A stretch of 64,000 nt of DNA from Paracyclopina nana (lineage: Eukaryota > Arthropoda > Copepoda > Cyclopoida > Cyclopettidae). The notes beneath the pieces are model-generated. The model did no database searches and was not told where the DNA came from. It worked only from the letters and a program-made list of their open reading frames with translations. The stretch is taken from positions 2,304,001 through 2,368,000 of the forward strand of contig JAGUCH010000009.1 in NCBI GenBank assembly GCA_019096065.1. The letters run 5' to 3'. Of this stretch, positions 41,354 to 54,500 are shown piece after piece; positions within the stretch are counted from its first letter, which is position 1; each line of letters begins with the position of its first letter. The position numbers and the translations under genes are program-made.

Positions 41354-44300
41354 CTACTTCTTCTTAGACTCGCTACGAATTTGGCGCTCAATCTGAAGCT
41401 GCTCAACAATCTCCGATGGCTCAGTTGTGCTGGAGCCTTCAATGCCGACAATCTCTGCTGCTGGGTCCTGCAAAGGTAAGAGATGGAAGGTCATATAGGA
41501 TTTCATTTGGAATTACAGCGCACGTGTGTTTTAAATTAAAGATTGAGTACGTAATAACACTAGTTTTACGTAAAAATAACATTGCAAGTAAAAAGTTACG
41601 ATAAGAAATCATCGTACTACTAACAGACTTTCAATTGAATTTCAAAATGTTGCCATTGCAATAACGCTGTAGGACTTAAAGGAGGAATCTGCAAATATCT
41701 TACAGTAGGTGGGCGACGAGCAGCCTGCGTAAGGACTTCGGAGTCATCATCACTCACGTCCTTTGCAACTTCTTCAATGTCGCCATCTGTGCTTGACGCT
41801 TCATCATTGGACGTCCCGACTCCTTGCGACGGCGTTTGTGCTGCTTCCTCTTCGGTGCCAGAGTCAGAGTTGGACTTGATGCGGACCATGTAATGGGGGT
41901 CGTGTGGGAATTCGCCAACCAGCTCATCCAACGAATTGAGGTGGTCATTAAGGACCTTTTTGTAGACAGCCTTCAACTGCAATTGGAAGTAAACAATGAG
42001 CAAGATGTATATGTTGCTTGTGACTTGTTGGTCGCTTAATACTTACATCAGGGACTTGGTCGTCAATATTGTCCCAGGTCAACTTCGTGACGTCTTCCTT
42101 TTTCGCTGCTGCAGCTGCAACAATGAGTTTGACCGCCTCATACTTCGTCCAGACATGCCTGGTGTAGGCATTGCCTCGGAAGCCTTCGAAAATCTTGTCG
42201 TTGGCCGGAAAAACATTTCCTTCGACCCATTTGTCCTCAGGATCGTTGACAGCAGCTTTGGCTTCCTTGCGGTTTTCAATCAAGTTTTGGATGTAGTCCT
42301 CTTTGTTAGGAGCGACGACATCAGGGATGGCATGCTGAAAAAAAGAAAAGCAATGTCATAAATATGCCTAAAATAGTTGAAACGCATTCATTTACAACAT
42401 TAAATGGAAGCGCAAGAAGTACTTACAGTGTTATAAAAGTAAAACTCATTGTCAACATTGAAGAGCGCGTCAAAGGCTTCCTCAGGCGTGAAAGTCTTTC
42501 GGAAAGCCCACTCCAACTGCTTTGACCGTGAGTTCGTGAAACGGCGCGAAATGATCTTGCGCACTGGCTTCCAACCGATGACCAAGTTGGCATTACGCAT
42601 CTCCATCTCCTTGATCAAGAACGGGATCACGATGGTCTTAATGATCCTTTCAACTGGCTCCGGCACCGAACGCTTGAAGTATTGGACGAGGTCCTCGCTA
42701 AAGAGAGAAATAGTTGCCGTTTCTTAACTTCCAAAGTAATTTTGTGGCAGCACTAACCTTATTGGATGCTTCCATACGAGATGAGCCATGGCCATTCTTG
42801 TGAAGAATGCATTCGTAAACGCAAAGGCCACCTTTGTATTGGCCTTCTCAGTAATGCCGGTCAGCTCATCCTTGATGAAGTGCACAATGTTGTTTTGCAC
42901 GAAGTGCGACGCAAAAAAAATGTCACACGCAGGCCCCATATACTCAAATGGCAACATCCTTGCCAAAATGCCCATAGAGCGAGCTTGGTAGTCGGCTTGA
43001 AACTCCCTCATTTTGGACATTTCAGTCCTAATGGCAGCATTTTGCAAACTGAAATCGCCAATCGCTGTCTTAATGACAGCGCTGTCCTCAAGCAACTTCT
43101 GTAAAAGTTGAGAAGAAATGATATGCATGAAACAGCCAGGCTTTCGTTTGCAATTGCATTTGCTTCGAAAGTAAATTAGAGCGTGAAAGGAAACTTACCG
43201 CAACAGCAGCACGTTTGGCAATGTTTCCTTGCCCAGCCAAGACTTTGGCAACTTCAATCTTGATGGCCTCTTGAATGTTGGCCTGAAGAGAGTCCAGCTT
43301 TGGAGCAATCTTGGAATCCACGACGAGTTGAAGCTGCTCACGAATGACGTCCTTCATTACCTCGGAACGAGCAGCAACTTCAAAAAAATCCACAAGGAAG
43401 CGGCCCATCATTGCTTCGAGTTGCTCTTGAGTAGCAACGAGGCCAGTTTGGATCATCTCTGGCGGCTGCAAATAGTCATTGTTAGCAAAAGAAAGAAACT
43501 TGGCGTTAAGGAAGCATCAGTTTAGTTTAAAATACTTACCACTGTCACAGGCACCTCGATATTGGTCACCGTCTCGGCTGAAGACGGCTCATCAGGGGAC
43601 GAAGTCTCCATCGGTGCAGCTTCCAAAGCTCCCTTTGCTGCTTGAGAAGCCATGGCAGCATCCGTAGCCAACTTCTTCACTGTTGAGCCAGCTCCTAGCT
43701 TGCAGTCAGTCACCTTGACCGAGTCATCCGATTCAGAGTCGCTTTCGCTGACAAACTTTCGTTTGCCACTGGTACGCGCTGATCCAACGGCCTTCTTTGC
43801 AGCAGCCTTGCTTCCAGTCGACTTTGGAGTGACATCCGTTTTCTTGGCCTCAGGTGTTTTCCCGGATGGCATTGCTTTTTTGCCGCTCTTCTTTCCGCCA
43901 CTGACGTCCTTCTTGACTGGCGTTTTGCTTCCAGGACTGAAGAACGGGTTATCCAGAAGGGACCCAGCTCCATGAACCTGCAATAATTACATTTCTCTTG
44001 ATTAAGGAAAAGCCGTGAGAGACAATTGCTTATGTTACCTTCTTGGCGACGCCTTGGCTAGGACTCGCACCCGTGGATGAGCAGGAAGAGCTGGAAAGTG
44101 GTTTCGAGCTTCCCTTCTTCTTCTTTGCAAAGATGCTCTCCTCGGAGGTGTCCATTTCTTCCTCGCTCTCTTCTCCGCCGGTAGTTGTTGGCGGCTGCTC
44201 TTTAGCCCTGGAACGAGTGCCAATCGCGTTCCACCTCTTATAAAGGATCCGACCGGTGATCTGGTCGCGCTCTTCATACGTCCAATCCTTCAGGAAACGC

Positions 44301-44771
44301 TCGCCGAAGTTGCGAATGAGCGTCATCTTCATTTTGGAGCGCTCAGCGAGGTTCAAATCCTTGAACCGACTGTTCAAGTCCGCAATAACTGCGGCAACGC
44401 GAGACTCCTCAATGCCTGAAAAAGATTACGCGAATAAGATTTAAACTAAATCTAAACGACTTCGGAAAGTACTTACGTGCTTCGACTCGACAAAAGATGG
44501 AAATTTCCTTCGGTCCATCGCGCTCATCCAGGACGAGCTTCGTCGTCTTCATCCTTGATGCCGGAGCAAGCTTGTGGTTCGGGTAGAACCCAAGGACTTG
44601 GGGATACAATTTTTTCCCCGGAAAAATCTTGTCGGCGGGCAAAGTTGAAACCGGTGGGTCGTCGGCCAAGCAGAACACTATGTACTGCTCGTACACAGTT
44701 CCAGGGATGTCTGGTGGCGTCGTAGTGCCTTCGGTGACCTTAGCGGCCTTCTTGTTGGTCTTGGGCGGCAT
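41354..44771 (-). CDS. Transposon-encoded protein of unknown family (887 residues)
   Basis: Nine exons: 44771-44477, 44415-44039, 43977-43540, 43465-43199, 43098-42758, 42697-42427, 42334-42047, 41976-41704, 41467-41354. All use GT-AG and join in frame. The start ATG lies in the central gap facing the transposase gene. The N-terminal region (about 1-125) is followed by a helical segment with WTYEERDQITGRILYKRWN. A Lys/Ser/Thr-rich basic stretch (about 225-370) looks disordered and nuclear. A helix-rich region of about 400 residues follows with no motif I know, then an acidic Glu/Ser/Asp tail. Position suggests a DNA-binding or assembly partner of the transposase. It is intact with short introns, so it looks recently active. 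I cannot assign a function. Confidence 0.75.
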
Positions 44772-45357
44772 TTTTCTTCGTCCAAGATGGCGGATTTTTT
44801 CTTCGCAAAAAATTACGTCTGAACGTTATTGCGTCTCAGACTCGACTGAGAAGCCGTTAGGCAGGCGACGGTTATATTCCGCCAAAAAAATTTGGGCAGA
44901 CTCGGCTGTGCGTGGCTGGCTGCACTGCCCTCGCCAGATGGTACGGCATGGGCCAACTGACTTTCGATCGGCTTCCATGAAAGTTGATTATTTCAAAAGC
45001 GAATTCTGAATGATTTCGAATTTGAGTAATGACTAAAATTAATTGGAAATGCATTGTAATTGCGTTATAAAAGATTAATTGCATTAATATAAGCCAGTTG
45101 ACGATAAATTTTAGAATTAACGGCATTTCAGTTCCACTATATAGATGTGGCGACGACGGGCGTCTGGAAAATGCAGAAAAGAGCATTGAAGTGTACAAAT
45201 CATTTTAAAAAAAGAATTGTCTTAAAAAATAAAACTTACTAATAATTGCAAGTAATGCAATTGAAATTCATTGATTCTGCAATTAATTATGTAATTAATA
45301 TTTTTTTCGTTTCGCCCCGCTGCTGCTGAACGGCCATTTCTAATTGCAACAAAAAAC
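44772..45357. promoter_or_regulatory. Divergent promoter region of the transposon
   Basis: The 586-bp gap between the start codons of the two divergently transcribed transposon genes. It must carry both promoters, or one bidirectional one. It is A+T-rich in its right half; no named elements are evident. Confidence 0.45.
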
Positions 45358-48014
45358 ATGCCGAAAGTAAAAATTGGCGAAAAGTCACGAGCTGCCGTCC
45401 GTATGGCGAGGCGACGAACAAGAATGCGAGAGGCTCAACGAGAACTACGAGAAGTTCAAAGACGATGCGAAGCTAGAGTCAGACTGCTTCAAAAACATCA
45501 AGGAGAAGTTCCTGATGAAATGTAAGTTATTTTGTGGCATTCCGTACTGCTTTTGCTCCTTACTTAAAACATTGCATTTTCAGGAGAGATAACGATCTAT
45601 TTGGTGAGCACTTGAAGCTGTGCCCATTTAATGAAAATGACCCGGTCGTGATTGACAAAGTCCTGGTCGACATTGCAGAGGCAGCTGACTACGAGGACAA
45701 TGATGTTTTCTACGATGCACGTGATGTGGACGTTGATGAGAACGACAAGGTTTGTGACGACGACCTCGTGGCTAATAGTGCAAAAGCTCTTCGCAAGTCA
45801 TTAAAAAGAAAACTCGAAGAAGTCGGACCGATTGATCCAAACGATGAAACTCCAGATTTTAGTGACGAGGAGTTTGTGACAAGCGACGTTGAACATGCTA
45901 ATGGACAAGAACTGACCGAGCCTAGCGCATTCTTTGATGAGCTTGCTCCTGCAAGTAAAAAAGCAAAACAAGAAAGTCCTTTGGAGAGTGAAGCGGAGTC
46001 AATTAACTACGAGGACTTGAATGTTGCAACTGATGAGGTTGAAGTTGATGTGTTGGCTGATGTCAGCTTCGAGAGTAACAGCTCGTTGCAATCGCAGCTG
46101 TTTGACCAAAGGCGACCAGTCATGGTGAATGGTGCAAGCCTCGTTTTCGATGCCAATGCATGCAACTACGACGAAGAAAGGCACACAAATGACTTTGAAA
46201 ACTCAAACAATGAGGGCGATGACACTGAGGATGAATTCTATGACTGCGAATCTGAGATCGTTGAGGAAAGCCAGCGTGTTGAAGATCCCAGAGAGGATAA
46301 TGCAGTGATGATGCATGGAACAACATTGAAGGACTTCCGTGAGGCTTTGGAGGAGGAAGACGAATTAGATACGCAACGAGAAAAAGATTTTGCTTTGTAT
46401 GCGCGTTTCTTCTACCTCACATCACTGTTGGCTGTCACAGATCGAGCAGCCAAAGTTTTCTGGAATTTTGCTAGAGCTATGACCGATCGGAAGCTTCTAT
46501 CGTTCAAGGCCATTAAGAAAAAGTTTGAAAAGCGTATCCCGAAGGTTACCATGACTTACGAATTCTACGATACAGTTGAGAAGAAGATCATGCACCACAA
46601 TGGAAAGTCATTCCCAAGGAAAAAATATCCGAGACCTCGGTTTCTACTCCTCTCAGAATGGTCGACAGTGTCAATGGTTGAATTGTTTGAATTCTTCAAG
46701 AGCGTCCATCCTCCCGGGTACAAATGTGAATGGCACGGCAAAAAGTATGTCGACTTATTTCTAGATGGCGTGCCACTTTGTAAGTCATCAGACGCATCAA
46801 TGAATGTGTTATGTGTGAGGTGCAATCCATGCAGAAAAGTATGGCCGCTTGCTGTTCACGTGTACCGCAAGGGGCATAGCACCGACATTGTTGATCTAAC
46901 TTCGGATGTGCTTCAGCAGTGCTATGATAATAACTTCATTGTTCGAAAGTTTGTGGGTGACAGCCCGATTCGTGCTCGTATGAAGTGCTTGAAACAGCAC
47001 AACGGCTACGCAAGTTGTGAGTTATGCAAAGTCCAGGGAGAGTGGCTTAAAGACTACAACAAAATGAGTTTCCCATCTGAATCCATTCACAGTGAACGAA
47101 GAACTCATGAGGAGTGGAAGCGTATTGCAACAAAGATGAGCAACAATCCGCGATCGGTTAAAAAACAAAACCGCTTTGGCATTAAAGGCTACAGCCCACT
47201 TCTGGACCTGGATTACTTCAACATAATTGACGACTTTGTACCAGACCCCATGCATAATATCTCGCTTGGAGTCTGCCGCTTGCTGCTTCAATGCATTTTG
47301 GAGACAAATGGCAAGGGAGTGACGTCTACACGAGGTGTCTCAATTGCCAAGCAATTCGATGAAAAGTGGATAAATCTTGACATTCCAAGGGAGTTCCCAC
47401 GTAGACCACGATCCATCAAAGACAACTTCATTCATTTGAAGGCGTCTGAGTTCATTGCTATAGTGTGCTGCGGATTCACTTTAATGGGTGATGCACTGCA
47501 GTCGTGGCCTTCTGGATTGAGGAAAGCTTGGTATCGCTTTGCATGGATAGTTCATGCAGCGCTCATGCCAGATATTGTCTTTAACAACATTATGGACGAT
47601 CGAAAAGCAACTCGAAGTCAGTTGAGGTTTTATGAGACGTTTCAAAACACATTTGGAATACAGAAGTGTCACTTTAATATCCACACTTTTGCCCATTTGT
47701 TGGAGATCAGGAAAATCGGACCGCTTTCTGACTTCAGCGCAATGCCGTTCGAGAGCTTCTTCTCGTACTTGAAGAAGATAATTAAGCCTTATACGTTGAG
47801 CTTTGCAAAGCAATGTCTTGTCAAGTCCTTCATATGTAATATGAACCGACATCCTTGTGGATACAAAGTGAGTTTGACGGCCAATTCCAAGAAACGATGT
47901 GTTGATAACCTAATTGGCACGGTTGATGGTTTATTCTATTATGTGCACGATTACAATGATGACGTATTGCAATGCAGTCAAGTCATGACTCAGGCCCAGA
48001 CTGCCCGGAATTAG
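45358..48014 (+). CDS. Tnp2/Plavaka-like transposase
   Basis: Two exons (45358-45521, 45584-48014) give 864 residues. The N-terminus is an Arg-rich basic helix; a long acidic, probably disordered region runs to about residue 330. The C-terminal half has zinc-ligand-like Cys/His residues (CVRCNPC, CELC) and a DPMHNISLGVCRLLL motif in the place of the DxxH catalytic block of Tnp2-like RNase-H-fold transposases. The terminal segment (NIHTFAHLLEIRKIGPLSDFS) matches the conserved C-terminal block of that class. I name the class by motif memory; the exact family is uncertain. The frame stops at 48012 (TAG), but another frame stays open and protein-like for about 45 more codons to 48153, so this copy may have a 1-base frameshift near 47990. 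Confidence 0.7.
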
Positions 48015-48379
48015 ATTGGAATGCAGTAATGGTGAAACTTGTGGATCGTGTAGATGATGAAGTAGTCGAAGTGCCACGCAAAAAAGCCATCTTCAAAGCT
48101 GTAATCGCCGAAAACGTCATCATCTCAGTCCCCAACGACGTATACTTCACCTGAAAGACATCAAAATTACTTTGTACGTGTAGCAATTTGTGTGTTTAAG
48201 ATATGAAAATAAATATTAATAATACCATGTAACTGAATTTAAGGGAAAACTAACATTTACGTATATATTTTAACAGTAGTTGCCGTATAAATGCATTTTG
48301 AAGAAGAAATTAAGGCGATAGATATATTATTGTGTCAAAAAGTTACAAGTCCCAACTTTTTTTTGACATCCAAAAAAGT

Positions 48380-48531
48380 ACTTCCAAAAAAGTCAACAAA
48401 AAGTTGTTTTTTTCATCAAAAAAAAGGCAACTTTTAATTTACTTCCAGGAAGTAATTTGGATTTAATTTCTATCGACTACCAAAAAAGGAGTTTCTGCAA
48501 ACCTAAAAAAAAGTACTTCCGCAAAACTTCC
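48380..48531. repeat. Right subterminal ACTTCC/GGAAGT repeats
   Basis: ACTTCC at 48380, 48441, 48515 and 48526, with GGAAGT at 48448 forming the palindrome-like ACTTCCAGGAAGT. The region is also rich in AAAAAAGT runs. Matching hexamers at the left end support shared transposase sites. Confidence 0.5.
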
Positions 48532-48610
48532 ATCCAGCTTTCAATCAACAGCTGACACAAAGCTAGAAATAAGTTCAAAAAAAGTCCTTCCATCACCATA
48601 CCGATTCTCG

Positions 48611-48626
48611 AAAAGGGTTCGCTGGG
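48611..48626 (-). repeat. Right terminal inverted repeat
   Basis: AAAAGGGTTCGCTGGG, the exact reverse complement of the left end. CT follows on the right and also precedes the left repeat, a possible 2-bp target duplication. Confidence 0.85.
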
Positions 48627-51587
48627 CTTCTTTATTGCTACGACACTCACAAGTTTAGCCTGTCACAGCTACTGTCACCAAAATGTGCTCAGCCAAAAAG
48701 GATCCATCCAACTGTGGAAAAGATAAACTATTTTCGTTGCTTTACATTTTAAACTAAATGTAGCTAACAACATGTTTGTCCCATTGTTGCTTTTTGTGAT
48801 ATGAGCCCTGCATGGGCTGCATATATAGAGGTGCATCATATGGTAAGCATGATGGGAAAGGTATGCTGGAATATGGCATGGTACAAATCATGGTGTTTAC
48901 GGTATGTAATGCTAGGAGAACATAATATGTATTGAATACAGCGCGCGCGCGGACTACAGTCGATGGGACATCCACGAGCTCTTCCGAGCGGCGGCTTTCA
49001 CATATTATTGTGCAGCTTTCGAATTTGCTTCGACGGTGGCTGATGTTGCTGTGTGTTCAGTATAGAAGTTTTGAGCACTGAAGCAGCAGCAGCACCCCGC
49101 AATTATTCAGATTCCCCCAACTGGAACACAACCCAAAAAGCTCTACAAAACATCTACTGCTTGAGGTAAGACAATTGTTTGTGTACCAATTCTTTTGCCC
49201 CAAATATCAGATGCAAGTGGTGCCAGAGGGTGTGCCAACTCAGTCAGCTGATTTTATGGTTAGGATGCTTTGCACTATCCTACTAAATAGTGGATGATGA
49301 CAGCTGAGCTTTCTGCAATTTTCTGAATGCGATTTTTTTTATTTAGAATGTGTAAAGCTGGTATATGGTATATATGAAGGTAGAGGATACAATAAATCAA
49401 GGCCTGTCCTTACACCCTGCTGAGAAAAAAGCAGTTCTGCTCGCATTTGGTGCATTTAGGCGAAAGTTTCGGGTCTGCTGTTACCATGCTTACAGCACAC
49501 ATTTTGGCTTAGCTTCAACTTTGCTTTAATTTCCGTCAAAGTTGAGCTCTGCTATTGCAGCATCACCACCAAATCGAGCATGTACCCAGAATACCGAGCA
49601 ATTTGAATATGCAATGAAGCCAAAAAAGAGGAGAAACTCCGTCATCCATGTAATTTCAGTTGCTGATTTTATTTATAGCCATTACTTTTACGTATTATCG
49701 AGTTGGTGATACTTGCACAAAAAGGGTTCACCCCAATGCATAATTGATCAAGGACATAAGCGACACTAGCTTACTAACGCCACGAAAGTGTGCACAAGTC
49801 AGCTTATTGGCTCAACAATTACATTTATAAGGCATACAAGGTATCATTCTGTTACTACATACAATATTTTGCCAAGAATGATTCTTCAAAATCCATAGTG
49901 AATACAAAATATTCAAAGCACACTTCAAGGAGCAAAAGTGACAATTTGAAATTAAGCTTAAAATATCTTATGGCTTTTTTTGTGTACGTACCGCATATGC
50001 ATGAGGAAGGCTTGTTAATAATGGGGAGAATTTCAGCCTGGCAAACGTGATAGAGTTTCAGGGTGGAAATTAGACTGTTAAGCAGGAACCATTAGAGAGG
50101 AAAAAAGAGGGCCAAGTCCCTCTCTAGATCTGAATGACTCTTGAGGGACGATGGGGCAGCAGCAAAGCTCTATATAGCAACACGACACGTGGTCCTCTGC
50201 GACTATGAAGCCATAAAGGCTGGCTGATCAATATTCCCAGAATGACATAAGAGATGGATTTTGCCACAATAATTCTTCTCTATGCAAGAGATGAATGAAT
50301 AAGATTCCTCACTTTCAAATCGATCTTGCATTGGGCTTGATCGGGAAAATTGGCTCAAAAATATGCTTGCAATTTCAATTAATTATGTTGCACTTAGAAA
50401 GGCTCGGAAGCTTGTGAGAGTGGCTTAATGAAAAAAGTTGCTTGTTAAGAAAAGCTGATCTGAGCTTTATCTTGACTACAGGAAATTGATTAATGTAAGA
50501 AAAAACAAGAAGCTTGTGCACCCTACATAAAAGAGGTCTGCTGTCACTTCTTCTCTGTATACATCAATGATAGATCACATTGAAGAAATTCATTTGTGAA
50601 AGCTCAATTGTGCACAACAAATGGCCACGCGGTTAACCTTTTGAAAGTTATCTTCAAAGAAAAAAGCATTGGGAAAGTTACAGAAGCAAGCGCAAATTGG
50701 AAAATCTCCCTGTGAATGGAAGTTTATTTACGAGAAGTCAGCAGCACGTCAAATGTCTGGATGCTTTTTAGTAACATATCAACTCACTGAGAGCAAAGCA
50801 AATTGCAAATGGTGGAGTTTTGCAGATTGTAAATAGAGCAACATGGGTAATAAATTTGAGCTAGATTTCCCATGGGAATAGTGGAAACAGCTTTCTCATA
50901 AAGAGCTCTTTTGAACGAATTACTCTTATTCAAAAAACGCGCTGAAAAGCCTGAATTGGAGCAAATAAGGGAGGATTCGGCCAAGTGCAATCTGATACAC
51001 TTACATTTAAAAAAAAGCTTTTGATATAATTTCTCTAAGTGCAGGGGCTTTTGCAACATGGAACATTTCAAAGTCAGATGACTAGTTGTAAAAGAAAACC
51101 AACTCGGCAATATCGGAATTTTAATTTTTTTCTCGCGCAACCTCACTTTGAAGGAAGCTCAGTTTGCAAAACAAATAACAAATATTTTTTAAGTGCCTAA
51201 GCCTATCTTTGCAAGTAAGCCTTTTAAGCTAGAGGTGAATTGAGAATTGTGTCGCGCGATTTTGGTGTCAAGAAATACTTCATTAACAGCTTCAAAGTGC
51301 CAGCTCAGAGTCTGAGTTCGTCCATAAAATTGATTTTATCAATTCTGTTTGCTCGCAGCAAAACAGCTTTCTTCTTTGTGGCAAAAGAAGGAGAAAAAGA
51401 GGAATCTAGACTATTGAAAATCTTTAGGGGCCCTTAAAATGAGTCTCCGGCCCCAGAAGAAGAAAGAAACTTTGCGTCAACTATGAAGCAAACTTAATAT
51501 GCAGTTTTTCCCTCTCAATTCAAGTTTATCATGGAAGTGAGAGTTGTTGGAGGTGGAAGAAGAAATTGGTGGATACTGGATTAAAGT
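48627..51587. other. Upstream region of the diacylglycerol lipase gene
   Basis: About 3 kb without a coding exon. A (CG)n-like run at 48941-48951 and a G+C-richer patch to 49170 precede a sequence ending CTTGAG followed by GTAAGA at 49165. That could be a noncoding first exon of the lipase gene; this is a guess. The rest is A+T-rich. Confidence 0.35.
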
Positions 51588-54500
51588 ATGCCTGGAGTCA
51601 TAGTGTTCAAAAGGAGGTGGTCAGTGGGGTCTGATGACCTCATTGTACCAGCTGGATTTTTGGTCCTTTTTCACTCTATTTGGTAAGCCCAAAAAATTAT
51701 TCATGCTCGAGCATCTGAAAGAATCTGTGCTCTCTTGTACCATTTTTGTATTTTGCAGGCTGACAGTGCTTGTGGTAACAGCAATTAACCAAGTTCCATT
51801 ATTGGACTCGGAAGATTGGTGCCAATGGCAGTTCCTCCAGCTTCTGGTGGCTTTTCTCATCATTTGGCTCATTTCTGTGGTCATAGAGGGCGCTCTAATC
51901 GTTGTGTCCCTTCGTGGCACTATTTTGGAGGATGAATTGAGATGGCATTCCGAATATCTGCTCTACATCAAGCTGAGTAAGTTAGTCTGAATGCTAAGCA
52001 GACCTTGCAAGTTCATTAATTACTTTTTCTGCTGCTGCTGCTGCCTTTCTCTTAATATCATTCTGGCCTCGCACTGAAAATGGACTATATTCTCTCTTTA
52101 TTGCAGTACTTTGGCTGGCTGAGATAGGATTCACCATTTTCAGTGTCATGTGGATGAAAAATCACTACATTTCCTGCTCCATTACGAACGGGAGCAAGAA
52201 TCTCATTCTGGGTAAGCCGAAGCGGAATTTTTAGGGCCCAATGGCCTCACGCAACCTGCTTTTTTATTATTTTATTTTCACAGGCTTGATTGTCTTCAAT
52301 GGCATCCTTTTTCTGATCGGACTGATGACAATTTGGTGCTCGTTTGATGTAGCTGGTCGATCCTGGGTCAAGCTGAAAAAGTACCAGAAAAACTTACGTG
52401 ATCAGGGTACCAAAAACAAAAAGTTCCAATACAAGAGATCTGGTGGAAACTCAGCTCGAAGTTGGAGGCATCGGTATTTTTTCTCCTCCCAAATTCCATT
52501 AGTCTTTGCCTTTATCGTTTCCTTGCAGAAAAGTTCGGAGGGCTTACCAAAATAGTTGGGACTCGAGGTGTCGATTCCTTCTATGCTGTGTTAATCCCAA
52601 CAGCAGAAAAAGCAAGGTATTATGCATGAAAAACCGAACCCTAAGTTAGGCAAAGAAAAGCAGTTCCAACTTTCCAATTAGCTACGACCTCTTAAGAAAT
52701 TGTTATCGAGGCAATAGGCCTCAGAGTCTAAAAAGTAGAGCAATAGGTGGCGCTTTAGGCTAAATTCTAACATCAGCGCCACCTGGTGAGAACTTTTTAC
52801 TCCTCATGTAATTAAGCTAATTAGAGGCTAAAAGTGATATTTTTCCCTTTTTCCCAGAGCTCATTTGCTGACATTGCCAATGTGTTGTCAGAATTTTTCC
52901 GTGATCTCGACGTTGTGCCCAGTGACGTCATTGTGGGGCTAGTTTTGCTCAGAAAAAGACAGCAGCTCTTACGCTTCCGAACAGTGCATCAGGTAAGCAG
53001 CACAAACAGTGTAGCTTTTCTTCTTGCTATTATTGCCTAAGGGGCCTGCTGACAGCTAATGCTGGTAATTGAAGATGGCTTACACTTATTCCTTCTGAAT
53101 AAAAAACGAGCAGGGGATCTCCAAAGCTTATAAGATTAAAACATACACGTCACTATTATTATCATCGTTTGCCAGTTTTGTTGCATCCAAGTGGCTCCAT
53201 CTTTTGCTCTTTATCAGTTTTGCTACAGAAAACGATGCTTGTTCTAAATTGCGTTAGGCAGACGTACCATATCCTTTACGTAATTGAATTTATCATATCT
53301 AAGATAACACCTTGAAAGCTTCAACGGTGATCATGGTCATTTTTTCTGTTATGCCTCTTCCAGACCTCCAATTCTGTGTACCAATTTTTGTCAGGAGTTC
53401 GTGTGACTCCACAAACTCGCTTCTTGAATCCCACTGATTCGACTGACCATTCAGTGATGAAAGATATCCACCATTTCATGCATTTTGCCGTTGCTGTCTA
53501 CGGTTGGCCCATGTACCTGAGGAAGAATACAGCGACAGCCATATGCAAACTTTGCTCATCCTTGAGGTAATAATTTTTTCCCCTGTAAAGAAGGGAGTGC
53601 ACCAAAGCAGCAATTTTTAGGTGCATGTGCATGCCATTGTGCAACGAGAAGCCGGTGGAAAGCGTCGTTCTTGAGGATAATTGTTGTGGGTGCAATTTCG
53701 CAGCTTTCACCCGCATGTGTCACTTACCAGACACTTATGTGGTCTACATCACGTACCACGTGGACGTGGGCGAAACCCCCTTCATGGTGGCCATAGATTA
53801 TTCGCAAAAAGCCATCGTCATCAGCATCAGGGGAACTTTGTCCTTGGAAGTACGTAATACAGAACATACTATGCTTCATTTTTTTGTTTTGCCTCACGTT
53901 TGCAATACAGCAGCCAGGCAAGCTCCAATTTCATGCTTGGCTCAACAAAATACTGCTTGGATCTTGTTACCCAAGTGAAAAAAATCACATTTTGTTACCA
54001 ACCTTGAGTTGGCACCTTTTAGAATTATTTAGTAAGCCAGCAAAATCCAAGAATGGTGCACGTAAATTATTCACCTCTCTTTGGTGAGCTCAGTTTTTAT
54101 GATCATTGCTTTTTTGCGGATGCTTTTCAGGACATCATCACCGACTTGAATGCTGAAGGAGAACCACTCCCCATCAGACCCATCAATGAAGAATGGATAG
54201 GCCACAAAGTAAGAAAAAAGCTGCATAACTTAAAGAGTGGCGGAGTCACGTTTTTGTCCATAGGGGATGGCCAGTACAGCTGCTTACATTTACAAGAAGC
54301 TGAAAGAGGAGCATTTATTAACGAAAGCATTCACCTGGGACCAAGAGAGACATACTGAGGACTTTGATATTGTTTGTGTTGGCCACTCCCTCGGGGCTGG
54401 CACTGCGACCATTCTAGCCATCATGCTCAAGCAGGAGTTCCCAAGTACGAGATGTTTTGCTTATTCTCCTCCTGGAGGACTTTTAAGGTAGGCATTTCCT

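Larger units (their letters stand above)
40697..48626. mobile_element. Two-gene DNA transposon with 16-bp terminal inverted repeats
   Basis: A 7.93-kb element bounded by CCCAGCGAACCCTTTT and its exact reverse complement. Both termini carry subterminal GGAAGT/ACTTCC hexamers. Flanking bases suggest a 2-bp CT duplication, which is weak. Inside are two intron-containing genes transcribed away from a 586-bp central gap: a minus-strand gene for an unknown 887-residue protein and a plus-strand gene for a Tnp2/Plavaka-like transposase of 864 residues. The two-gene, divergent layout recalls CACTA (EnSpm) elements with their transposase plus DNA-binding partner, but the ends are not CACTA/CACTG. Superfamily assignment is open. 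The minus-strand gene is intact; the transposase may have a late frame break. Confidence 0.8.

Noticed and set aside
40697..48626. Calling the DNA transposon a standard CACTA (EnSpm) element
   Set aside because: The transposase motifs are similar, but termini begin CCCAGCG and the duplication is not the usual 3 bp, so I left the superfamily open.
51621..51920. Minus-strand frame across the first lipase exons
   Set aside because: The plus strand encodes the conserved DAGL N-terminus here with proper splice sites.
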